Part shown: positions 27,031 through 35,411 of the stretch, piece after piece | Layout: every line of letters starts with the position of its first letter | Numbering within the stretch: the first letter of the stretch is position 1 | Assembly (NCBI RefSeq): GCF_031157835.1 | Contig: NZ_JAVIDR010000011.1 | Coordinates: 1 to 64,000 of the forward strand | DNA length: 64,000 nucleotides | From: Acinetobacter rudis | GTDB lineage: Bacteria; Pseudomonadota; Gammaproteobacteria; Pseudomonadales; Moraxellaceae | Reading direction: 5' to 3' | Notes under the pieces: model-generated | The model's input: only the letters and a program-made list of their open reading frames with translations | Database searches by the model: none | What the model was told of the DNA's origin: nothing | Position numbers and translations under genes: made by a program

Positions 27031-29511
27031 ATGAATCAGCCTAAAAATTTACATACAGTGCTTTTAGCCAAATGTATATTGATGGCAATTTGTACACAAC
27101 ACTCTACTGTTTTTGCAGAAACATTTTCTGAGATTCCAGATGCAGTGCTGGCGGTTAAAGAAATACCACCAATTAAACTGTATCTAGATCTAGTGATTAA
27201 CTCTTATTCAACACAGAAAGTTATTACTGTAATTGTGGTTGACGAACATTATTACTTACAAAAGTCTATCCTAGCTGAACTTGAAATAGATCCCAACCAT
27301 TTTAAGACAGTTGATATATTAAGCGGAGATGCACTCAAGCATCTTGGCATTAATGCTCAACCAGAAGATTGGGTACAAATAGATCAACAAAAAAATTTAA
27401 AGACATCTTATAGTGCAAATAACCAACAATTACTACTAACAATGCCAGCTGATTGGTTACCAGAGCAACAACTTGGGAAAGATTATTGGTACAAGAGTGT
27501 ACCAGCTCATAGCGGAATAGGATTGCTGAACAATTATGATTTATATGTCTATAAACCTCATAATCAATCACACTCGCTAAACCTTTTTACTGAGCAACGT
27601 TTTTTTAGCCCTTGGGGATCTTTAAAAAATACAGGAAATTTCCATTCTTTAAAAAATACAGTGACCAATAAAGAAGAAAATGATTATATTCGATTTGATA
27701 CCAATTGGCAGTTTGATAGTGAAGACAATATTCTTACTCTAGAAATTGGTGATATTTATTCTGCAACAAAAAATAGTTGGACAAACTCGGTACGTTTGGG
27801 AGGAATCCAACTACGCCGCAATTTTGGTATCCGCCCCGACTTAATTACTTATCCATTACCTCAATTCATGGGTCAAGCTGCGTTGCCAAGCACTGTAGAC
27901 TTGTTTATTAATGGTCTTAAAAACTCAACAAGTGAAATCCAACCAGGTCCTTATGTATTAAATAATGTGCCATTTATTAATGGCCGTGGTGAGGCTGTTG
28001 TCGTTACTACAGATGCAGTAGGAAGGCAGGTTTCAACGACATTACCCTTCTATGTTTCGGGGGATTTACTTAAACCTAAGCTTTTGGATTATTCTATCTC
28101 TATAGGTAAACTACGCAAAAATTATGGAATAAAAAACTTTGACTATGGCGATTTAATTGCAAGTTTTGATGCACGTTATGGGGTAAAACCATGGTTAACA
28201 ATTGAAGGACATGTAGAAGGCAATAATCGTATTGGGAATGCTGGCTTTGGACAAGTTTTCAAACTTTATCATTTTGGTGTTTTAAATACCTCCTACTCTT
28301 TGAGTACTGCTAAGCAAAAAGATGAAATGGTTGATATTGATAAAACTGGGCATCAATTTACAGCAGGCTACCAATATCAACAACCACATTTTGGCTTCAA
28401 TATACTGCATTCTCGTCAAAGTAAGAACTTTAATACCATTGCTAACTATTACACAAACAACCTACTTTCAGTGAATAGCACAGAAAGTAATATCGTCAAT
28501 TTCCATTTTTCAACAAAGCGTCTAGGGACACTAGGCATAGGCTATTTTGGTATTAAACGAAATAATGCTGATGACTCTGATTTACTGAGTTTATCTTGGG
28601 CACCGGTACTCCCCAAAGATTTATATGGCACAACTTTATCCTTGTCGGCAAACCGTGATTTAAATCAAAACACTTGGAATGCTGGAGTCCAATTTACAAT
28701 CCCATTTGGAAATACACGAAACAATCTAAATACAGGTTATCAGTTCCAGGAAAATGGCAGCGATTCAGCATACATCAACTATAATTATCAAATGCCAACA
28801 GAAGGTGGTGTGGGTTTCGATTTAATGCATAGATACAATGAAAATTCGAACAACTACAACCAAGCTCAAATTAACTATCGCAATCGTTATTTTAACGCTC
28901 AAGCAGGCATTTCAGGGAAAGACCATTATGATCAATGGTATGGCCTATCAGGGTCTTTGATCTGGATGAAAAACTCCCTGTATGCTGCTAACCGTCTAGG
29001 CGAATCATTTTCTTTAGTGAGCACGAATGGACAGGCGAACATTCCCATTCGCTATGAAAACAACTTAATTGGTCAAACCAATAACAAAGGCTATTTATTT
29101 GTACCAAATGTAACACCTTACTATGGTGCAATGTATTCCATTGATCCCCTAAATCTCTCTTCAAACTTTTCCACTCCAATCATTGAACGTCGGTTAGCAG
29201 CAAAGTCTGGTGCAGGAATTCTTATCGATTTTCCAGTAAAACGTATCCAAGGTGGAAACATTTATATTAAAGCAGAAAATGGACAACCATTACCTGCTGG
29301 AGCAGTCGTTTATCAAAATCAGAAAAATCCAACTTATGTGGGTCTTGATGGGATTGTTTTTATTGAAGATCTGGAAAAAGAGAATCTATTAAGAATTGAT
29401 TTAGGACAAGGTCAACAATGCATTGCTCAATTCCCAGCAAAACTTGACCAAGAACAGATCATTACTATTTCAGATGTTGTATGCAAACAAGAGAAAAAAT
29501 ATGAAAAATAA
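27031..29511 (+). CDS. csuD: Csu outer-membrane usher
   Basis: 826 residues, the size of archaic ushers. Signal peptide ending FAE; N-terminal domain with VKEIPPIKLYLDLVIN; a long beta-barrel region rich in aromatic strands with the plug-type PSTVDLFINGLKNSTSEIQPGPY and FINGRGEAVVVTTDAVGRQ; C-terminal domains include PLPAGAVVYQNQK. It forms the secretion channel for Csu pili. Lies 11 bases after csuC and overlaps csuE. Confidence 0.92.
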   Translation: MNQPKNLHTVLLAKCILMAICTQHSTVFAETFSEIPDAVLAVKEIPPIKLYLDLVINSYSTQKVITVIVVDEHYYLQKSILAELEIDPNHFKTVDILSGDALKHLGINAQPEDWVQIDQQKNLKTSYSANNQQLLLTMPADWLPEQQLGKDYWYKSVPAHSGIGLLNNYDLYVYKPHNQSHSLNLFTEQRFFSPWGSLKNTGNFHSLKNTVTNKEENDYIRFDTNWQFDSEDNILTLEIGDIYSATKNSWTNSVRLGGIQLRRNFGIRPDLITYPLPQFMGQAALPSTVDLFINGLKNSTSEIQPGPYVLNNVPFINGRGEAVVVTTDAVGRQVSTTLPFYVSGDLLKPKLLDYSISIGKLRKNYGIKNFDYGDLIASFDARYGVKPWLTIEGHVEGNNRIGNAGFGQVFKLYHFGVLNTSYSLSTAKQKDEMVDIDKTGHQFTAGYQYQQPHFGFNILHSRQSKNFNTIANYYTNNLLSVNSTESNIVNFHFSTKRLGTLGIGYFGIKRNNADDSDLLSLSWAPVLPKDLYGTTLSLSANRDLNQNTWNAGVQFTIPFGNTRNNLNTGYQFQENGSDSAYINYNYQMPTEGGVGFDLMHRYNENSNNYNQAQINYRNRYFNAQAGISGKDHYDQWYGLSGSLIWMKNSLYAANRLGESFSLVSTNGQANIPIRYENNLIGQTNNKGYLFVPNVTPYYGAMYSIDPLNLSSNFSTPIIERRLAAKSGAGILIDFPVKRIQGGNIYIKAENGQPLPAGAVVYQNQKNPTYVGLDGIVFIEDLEKENLLRIDLGQGQQCIAQFPAKLDQEQIITISDVVCKQEKKYEK

Positions 29512-30499
29512 AATATTTCCTTTATTTATAACAGGATGTTTAGGACTATCTACCCAACAGCTATTTGCAAACTGTACCACACCCAATGATTCAATCGCCT
29601 TAGGGCCTGTAAGCTCATTTAATGTCCCATCTTTAAATTCAACAGAAAATCAAATATCTGGTGGGTTAAGTTGTACTGGAGCTTTAACCTTACTAACGAC
29701 TCAATATATTCAATATACAGCACTAGAATTACCCTCAGCGTTATTACACACCAACGGCAAAAATTCAGCAAAAATCACCATATTGGATTATGATAAAAAT
29801 GTTGTAAATTCGTCAGTAACTCGAGATTTATCTCGATTCGTTGCTATTTCACTATTCTCAGGCCCAAACTCCAGTATCCCTTTTTATATTAAGGTCAATG
29901 AAAATACCAATTTAATCCCAGGAACATATAATGGTCACTTTAAAGTAAGATGGTATTGGAGTATTCCTTATCTAGGTCTTCTTGGTGTCGCTCTTTATCA
30001 TCGAAGTCCTAATTTACAAGCTATCCCCCTTACTGGCGTTGTTACAGACTGGGGAACTGGACAAGACGCAACCTTAAATATCAAACTGACTGTAGAAAAG
30101 GACTGTAATATTAATGCCCAAAATATCAATTTTGGTACAGCTCCTTTAACATCCAAATTTGATCCCGTCACAGGAACAATAAATGTTACTTGCTCTGCAG
30201 GAACCCCTTACAAAGTAAACCTTTCAGATGGGCAAAATTACAATCAAACTCGACGAATGAAAAATGTGAATAGTACTAATTTTATATCTTATGAAGTATA
30301 TAAAAATACCAGTACACAACGTTGGGGAAATTCAAATATTGATAATTGGTCAAGTGACACTGCATCTCAAAATGCAGGAATATATGATGGTTCTATCACT
30401 CAAGGGTATGCATATACTGCCAAAATTATTGATGATAGCAGTAATGCTTCAGTTGAAGGTAGCTATGCTGATAATCTAATACTTGAAGTTGTATTTTAA
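29501..30499 (+). CDS. csuE: Csu pilus tip adhesin
   Basis: 332 residues, two SCPU-like domains. Signal peptide MKNKIFPLFITGCLG... to LFA; N-terminal domain with hydrophobic residues (VRWYWSIPYLGLLGVALYH) likely forming the binding loops; the C-terminal domain (LTVEKDCNINAQNINFG, YADNLILEVVF) joins the pilus. In A. baumannii CsuE binds abiotic surfaces by hydrophobic tip fingers. The ATG at 29501 overlaps the csuD stop by 11 bases. Confidence 0.9.
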   Translation: MKNKIFPLFITGCLGLSTQQLFANCTTPNDSIALGPVSSFNVPSLNSTENQISGGLSCTGALTLLTTQYIQYTALELPSALLHTNGKNSAKITILDYDKNVVNSSVTRDLSRFVAISLFSGPNSSIPFYIKVNENTNLIPGTYNGHFKVRWYWSIPYLGLLGVALYHRSPNLQAIPLTGVVTDWGTGQDATLNIKLTVEKDCNINAQNINFGTAPLTSKFDPVTGTINVTCSAGTPYKVNLSDGQNYNQTRRMKNVNSTNFISYEVYKNTSTQRWGNSNIDNWSSDTASQNAGIYDGSITQGYAYTAKIIDDSSNASVEGSYADNLILEVVF

Positions 30500-30955
30500 A
30501 TGTTCAGTTCACACAGACTATTTACTACCAATCTACATGGTATATCTCACAAACAAATCATTATAAAGTATAGTAATAGTCATTCAATGACCCTATATCA
30601 ATGAGTTTTAATAAATTTAAAATTCATTGATATTTAAGATGATTTCCCTTTGTTACAGATTGAAAAAGTACGTAGTATTCTATGAACACAAAAAATGAAT
30701 AAATTATTTTAGTTATTATAGTAAATAAATCACTTATTATTCATTTAAAATTTACAATCGAAAAAATAAATCAAAATCAAAAAAATCACCTAAATTATTT
30801 CATTTTAAATGCATGATTATAAATTAAGAAACTCTACGTTTTGAAATAAAAAATATCTTTTTTTTATATAATATACACTAAATTTGATATTTTTTTTTGA
30901 AAAACTAAATAGTAGAATTGCGGCATCATAACATCGTCTTTTGACTCTTAAATCC
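30500..30955. other. Non-coding AT-rich gap after csu
   Basis: No gene, no clear terminator and no conserved structure seen in this very AT-rich stretch between csuE and the IS630-type HTH gene. Confidence 0.5.
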
Positions 30956-31324
30956 ATGCCAAAAATTCACTCAACAGAATTCCGTAAAATAGTAATGGAT
31001 CACTACAAAGGCTCCTTACATAAATCAAATACTTGTAAGACATTTAAAGTATCTAGATCAACATTAGATCACTGGATACATCTTGAAGATAGTACAGGTA
31101 ATCTTTCACAACCTAAAATTATTTCTGGAAGACCTTTTATGATAAAGGATATAGAAGCCTTCAAGATTTTTTTTAAAGCCACACCTGTTATTCACATCAA
31201 AGATTTAATACCAATATTTGAACAAAAATTTGGATATAAAATTACCTATTCAGCACTATTAAATACAATAAATAAATTAAATCTAGTAGATAAAAAATAC
31301 CGGCATAGTTCAAAAAATTATTAA
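30956..31324 (+). CDS. IS630-type helix-turn-helix protein, catalytic half absent
   Basis: 122 residues. N-terminal HTH (FRKIVMDHYKGSLHKSNTC then FKVSRSTLDHWI), the linker SGRPFMIKD, and a second winged region (KITYSALLNTINKLNLVDKK). This is the layout of the DNA-binding part (OrfA) of IS630-family transposases. No DDE domain follows: downstream is non-coding. It is either a remnant or a DNA-binding protein kept for regulation. The start lacks a good ribosome site; a TTG at 30941 is in frame. Confidence 0.65.
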   Translation: MPKIHSTEFRKIVMDHYKGSLHKSNTCKTFKVSRSTLDHWIHLEDSTGNLSQPKIISGRPFMIKDIEAFKIFFKATPVIHIKDLIPIFEQKFGYKITYSALLNTINKLNLVDKKYRHSSKNY

Positions 31325-31406
31325 TACCTCAATATACTCACCAGTCAATATCTATATAATTTTTATAGAAATAATATCTAATCCTCGTAAATACCCTATC
31401 TAATAA

Positions 31407-31460
31407 ACTGCCCCCGAAAGTTAGACACCTAGTCTAATTTGAAGGGTGCTTTTTAATTAT
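31407..31460 (+). repeat. Second IS3-like end remnant
   Basis: ACTGCCCCCGAAAGTTAGAC is followed by CCTA and then GTCTAATTTGAAGGGTGCTT, giving an internal inverted repeat (AGTTAGAC/GTCTAATT). It is the diverged counterpart, same orientation, of the remnant at 23503-23560. A solo end; no transposase ORF follows. Confidence 0.55.
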
Positions 31461-31792
31461 GATTCTTTTCTTGCACAGCAATCACAACCAATTGCAACTT
31501 TTAGTAAATCACTAAAAGAATACAAAGCTATTTACGCAATTACCCTATAAACCAAATTCTAAGTAAGTTACACAAATGATATTTTATAAATTTTTAACAA
31601 GCAGTGAGCTAATAACTCTAAGTATAAAAATTTACAATGCATCTTATTAAAGCAAAACTTAGATTTTAGCAAAAGAGTTTACTTAATAAATCAAATTGAT
31701 TTAAATCGCTTTAAAATAGATTATATTTGTAAAATGATAAAAATCATCTCATTAATGATTAGATCCATTATGTTTTAATAAGCTCATATAAA

Positions 31793-31978
31793 TTAAATAT
31801 CCAAATGATCAGCAATACTTGAAATAATATCCTTACTCATATCAACAATTTGCTTTCCTGATTCAATAACCAGTTTTTCCAGCCCTTGTGAGAGTAACTC
31901 ATCAGTAAAGCTACTTTTCTTCTCATCTAGCTCTTCAACTTGTTCTACATGTTCCTGAACATTCTGATCTTCAATCAT
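31793..31978 (-). CDS. Small acidic protein, unknown function
   Basis: 61 residues with a clear GAGGG ribosome site 7 bases before the ATG. The N-terminus is very acidic (MIEDQNVQEHVEQVEELDEK), followed by an amphipathic helical part with SQGLEKLVIESGKQIVDMSK. No cysteines, no signal peptide, no membrane segment. I do not recognise it. It lies alone between non-coding stretches; ribosome site and composition support a real gene. Confidence 0.55.
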   Translation of the reverse strand: MIEDQNVQEHVEQVEELDEKKSSFTDELLSQGLEKLVIESGKQIVDMSKDIISSIADHLDI

Positions 31979-32472
31979 TATTAACCCTCAAATTCACTCA
32001 CAACTTAAGTAAAAATTTAACTACTACTTCTAAAAATCCAAGATATATTTAGAACAATACTATTTATCTAAACTCACTATATTTTAAATATGCTACTTCT
32101 TTATACACTGACAAAAATTAGTATAGCCTACTATAGGAGCTCACAACATTATGATTTAGACTTAGCTACATCCAATTAATTATAATAAATAAAATAATAA
32201 AAAATACTAATAATTATCACTTATAAACGCTATCTTTATAATATTTCTTTAATAATATCTAAAAATCACAAATAAAATTCAATGTATACTCAGATGAAAT
32301 TAACTTCCATTGAGTAAAATTAAAATAACACCTACCCAATTATCTTCTTTATCAAACCATGACTAATTAATAGCCCCCTCTCTTCATTTTCTTGGTGCAG
32401 ATTTTTTCTTATATTACCAAAAATGCTGTAAAAATAGTGAAAATAATCAACATTTGGCAAAATGTAGACGAT
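31979..32472. other. Non-coding gap
   Basis: AT-rich; I see no gene or structured element apart from short open frames without ribosome sites. Confidence 0.5.
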
Positions 32473-32512
32473 AAAAAACCTGCAATAATCTTCAAAGAAA
32501 ATTATGCAGGTT
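32473..32512 (-). terminator. Terminator of the yceI-like gene
   Basis: AACCTGCA (32477-32484) pairs with TGCAGGTT (32505-32512), extended by TAAT/ATTA; the minus strand continues with TTTTTT. It lies just past the stop codon at 32530. Confidence 0.8.
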
Positions 32513-32529
32513 ATTGTTTTAAAACAATA

Positions 32530-33108
32530 TTACTTAGCTACAGAAGCCTCAGTCGTAATGTTTACAGTGATCTTATCTCCAACATTTGGCACATAGTTCC
32601 CTATACCAAATGCAGAACGATCAAATGAAGTCGTTGCATTAAAACCAACTGTATCTAATTTACTCATTGGGTGAACACCATGTTTATTTAACACACCTGT
32701 TAATACCACAGGCTTAGTTACACCTTTAACGGTTAAATCACCTGTAATTTTAAAGTGTTTCTTATCTGCAGACTCAACTTTCGTACTTTTGAAAGTAATA
32801 TTTGGATATGTCGCTGCATCAAACCAGCCTTTTTCTTGGAACTCTTTGTCCAATAAAGCAACGTTTGTATTTACGCTACTTACAGGAATTGTCACATTTA
32901 CTGCAGATTTTTCTGGGTGATCCAAATCTACACGGATAATACCTTGAATATTCGTAAAATTAGCAGAAGGTGTAGAGAAACCCATATGATTCCAAGAGAA
33001 AACTGTTGCAGTATGTGTTGGATCAATTTTGTAATCTACAGGTTTAGCAAGCGTAACTGTTGATGCAATAACCAAGCCCATGCCTAAAGAGAGTGCTTTA
33101 AAATTCAT
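32530..33108 (-). CDS. YceI-family periplasmic protein
   Basis: 192 residues with signal peptide (LGMGLVIASTVTLA). YceI lipocalin-like fold: DYKIDPTHTATVFSWNHMGF near the start, DKEFQEKGWFDAATYPNITF, TGDLTVKGVTKPVVL and FDRSAFGIGNYVPNVGDKI. The family binds isoprenoid-type lipids such as ubiquinone chains in a beta barrel and is often stress-induced. Single gene with its own terminator; the neighbouring two-component system is on the same strand upstream. Confidence 0.93.
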   Translation of the reverse strand: MNFKALSLGMGLVIASTVTLAKPVDYKIDPTHTATVFSWNHMGFSTPSANFTNIQGIIRVDLDHPEKSAVNVTIPVSSVNTNVALLDKEFQEKGWFDAATYPNITFKSTKVESADKKHFKITGDLTVKGVTKPVVLTGVLNKHGVHPMSKLDTVGFNATTSFDRSAFGIGNYVPNVGDKITVNITTEASVAK

Positions 33109-33233
33109 GATGTTATATCTTCTTTTATCAAAAGGTAGATTAATTCTAGCGTTTTAAAAAAATTGATCAGCAAAAATTATAAAACGAAGTGTTGTATATT
33201 TGAAACTATAGAGATTTTCATTATTTATTATTT

Positions 33234-34586
33234 TTACTGAAAAACCAGCTTAACCAGCAATCCACCCTCCTGTTTAGCCTCGAGGTATAAATGATAATGG
33301 TGCTGCTGCATTAACGCCTGAGTTAATGCTAGTCCCAATCCATGGCCCTGAGTCTGAGCCGATTTACGCCAAAAACGTTGCGTGGCTAAGCCTAAATCTT
33401 GTTGATTTAAGCCAATGCCAAAATCTTCAATAATCAATGTTTGCTGTTGTTGTCTAATTTGAATCTTTTTATAACTTTTAGCATGTTTCAAAGCATTTTC
33501 AACCACATTAAAAACGACAATTTTCAATGCTTGTTCAGACATATAAATTTCACCTAAGCTCTCCCAATCAATTTCAATACGTTCTTCTAGTCTCAAATAA
33601 AGTGGGGCCAGCTCTTGTAAAACCTGCTTTAGAATATCCTTTAATGATAACTTAACAGTGTATTCTGCTTGCTGATGCTCAGTCTTACTCAAAAATAATA
33701 ATTGCTCTAATAAATGCTGGTAACGCTGAATACTCTGTTCTGCCTCATTTAAACTCATTGTTAATTTATCATCTTGATATTGTTGAATGAGTAACTGACT
33801 GAGTTGTACATTAATTTTTATCGCAGTCAATGGACTTCGTAATTCATGTGCTGCATAGGCACTAAAATTTTTTTCATTTTCCAAACTTTGCTGTAAGCGT
33901 CCAAGTAAACTTGAAATATTCTCTATAAAAGAATGAAGTTCTAAAGGAAACTTAGCTGAATCTAGTTGTTGTACTAGCACTGAATTATCAACGGATTGAT
34001 CATATTGTAAGAACTGAGCAATTTTCTCAATAGGCTTAAATTCTTTTTTGATAATCCATAAAATTAGTCCAATACACAAAATTAATGTTAGACATAATGG
34101 CCATAAAATAGATTTTAATATCTCAGTTAATAATGCTTCACGTAATAGAATCCTTTCAGCAGCCACAACCTGAATTTGTCCTTCTCTTAGAGTGAAACTC
34201 CTCCAAGCCACACCGTTTTCATCCCATGTGCGAAAACCTTCTGTTTGTTGTGCCAACTGTTTAGGTGCTCCCTTAGTTTGAGCAACAACAGCATGATCAA
34301 GAACCACATTTAGTTTTATTACAGATACCACACAAGCAATTAAATTGGGATTATTTAATTCTGAAACAACGGGTTCAGCAGCACTTTTTAATTGTTGGAT
34401 TGGAATTTGCCCCAATAAGCGTGCCACCATATGTGCCGATGCCGACAAGCGCTCATCTAAAGTCTCTGTCATTTTATGTTCTAAGTTATAATATAACCAA
34501 GCAAATGCTACAGCCCAAATCAAGACAAATGCGCAAGTAATGCTTAAAACTAAACGCCACTTTAAACTATATTGAGCTTTATTCAT
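33234..34586 (-). CDS. Sensor histidine kinase (QseC/PmrB-like)
   Basis: 450 residues. Two membrane segments (~13-32 and ~152-172) flank a periplasmic sensor; the kinase core shows the phospho-acceptor H in AAHELRSPLTAIK (~248), N-box NVVENALKHAK, G1 EDFGIGL and G2 GHGLGLALT. Partner of the response regulator at 34626-35300, 39 bases upstream. The signal is unknown; the divergent thiol-disulfide operon suggests envelope redox or metal stress, by inference. Confidence 0.92.
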   Translation of the reverse strand: MNKAQYSLKWRLVLSITCAFVLIWAVAFAWLYYNLEHKMTETLDERLSASAHMVARLLGQIPIQQLKSAAEPVVSELNNPNLIACVVSVIKLNVVLDHAVVAQTKGAPKQLAQQTEGFRTWDENGVAWRSFTLREGQIQVVAAERILLREALLTEILKSILWPLCLTLILCIGLILWIIKKEFKPIEKIAQFLQYDQSVDNSVLVQQLDSAKFPLELHSFIENISSLLGRLQQSLENEKNFSAYAAHELRSPLTAIKINVQLSQLLIQQYQDDKLTMSLNEAEQSIQRYQHLLEQLLFLSKTEHQQAEYTVKLSLKDILKQVLQELAPLYLRLEERIEIDWESLGEIYMSEQALKIVVFNVVENALKHAKSYKKIQIRQQQQTLIIEDFGIGLNQQDLGLATQRFWRKSAQTQGHGLGLALTQALMQQHHYHLYLEAKQEGGLLVKLVFQ

Positions 34587-34625
34587 AAATAATTACACAG
34601 CATTGTTTGATGTCGACAACCCTAT

Positions 34626-35300
34626 TTATATAGGCTGTTGCTCCGTAGTATGAAAAATATACCCCACCCCACGTACAGTTTGAATCCAGTCTGCTCCGAT
34701 TTTCTGTCTTAAATGATAGACATGCACATTGAGTGCATTACTCTCAATATTCTCTTGGAAACCATACAATTTATCAGCTATCACTTCATTTTTTAATACT
34801 TGGTCAGGATGCAACATAAATACTTCCAGTAAAGCATATTCACGGCGCGATAAATTCAGTTCTAAATTATCACGATACACTTTTTGTGTAGCTTTATTGA
34901 GTGTTAAATTACCAGATATAATCTGATTTGATGCAAACCCTCGTGTACGACGGCCTAAAGCATGAATACGCGCAATCAATTCACTCAATTCAAAAGGTTT
35001 CGTTAAATAATCATCAGCGCCATTATTTAATGCTTGAACGCATTGTTCAGTTTGATTTCTTGCAGTAAGCACCAAAACAGGGACATCAATAGCATTGGAA
35101 CGCCAAAGTGCTAATAACTCTAAACCATCTTGATCAGGTAAGCCCAAATCAAGCAAACATAAATCCACAGCAGAATGCTGAATATAATAATTCGCATCTA
35201 TAGCTGTACTCACATGCTCGATTGAAAAATTTAAATGTTGCAACGCAAGTTGAATACTTTTTGCAATATATGGGTCATCTTCCACCAATAAGATAAACAT
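34626..35300 (-). CDS. OmpR/PhoB-type response regulator
   Basis: 224 residues. Receiver domain with acidic pocket (VEDDP), phospho-acceptor Asp in LCLLDLGLPDQDG (~51), Thr in VLTARN, Lys in LTKPFE; a winged-helix output domain (LNLSRREYALLEVFMLHPDQ, NVHVYHLRQKIG, VRGVGYIF). Belongs to the QseB/PmrA/TctD branch. A PmrA-type direct repeat lies between this gene and the divergent dsbD-like gene, so autoregulation and control of that operon are likely. Confidence 0.92.
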   Translation of the reverse strand: MFILLVEDDPYIAKSIQLALQHLNFSIEHVSTAIDANYYIQHSAVDLCLLDLGLPDQDGLELLALWRSNAIDVPVLVLTARNQTEQCVQALNNGADDYLTKPFELSELIARIHALGRRTRGFASNQIISGNLTLNKATQKVYRDNLELNLSRREYALLEVFMLHPDQVLKNEVIADKLYGFQENIESNALNVHVYHLRQKIGADWIQTVRGVGYIFHTTEQQPI

Positions 35301-35342
35301 AACTTCTCCTTCAATTGAAACATACTACAAAGAAAACGAACT

Positions 35343-35359
35343 GTTAATGTTCTCTTAAT
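35343..35359. promoter_or_regulatory. PmrA/QseB-type direct repeat upstream of dsbD operon
   Basis: GTTAAT-GTTCT-CTTAAT: two TTAA-centred hexamers spaced 11 bases start to start, the geometry of PmrA boxes bound by OmpR-type dimers. It overlaps the place where a -35 element would be for a GATAAT at 35371-35376 serving the plus-strand dsbD-like gene, as expected for an activator site. Confidence 0.6.
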
Positions 35360-35411
35360 TCACTACAATAGATAATACTGACAAATTGAACTTAAATAGG
35401 GAATAAAGAAC

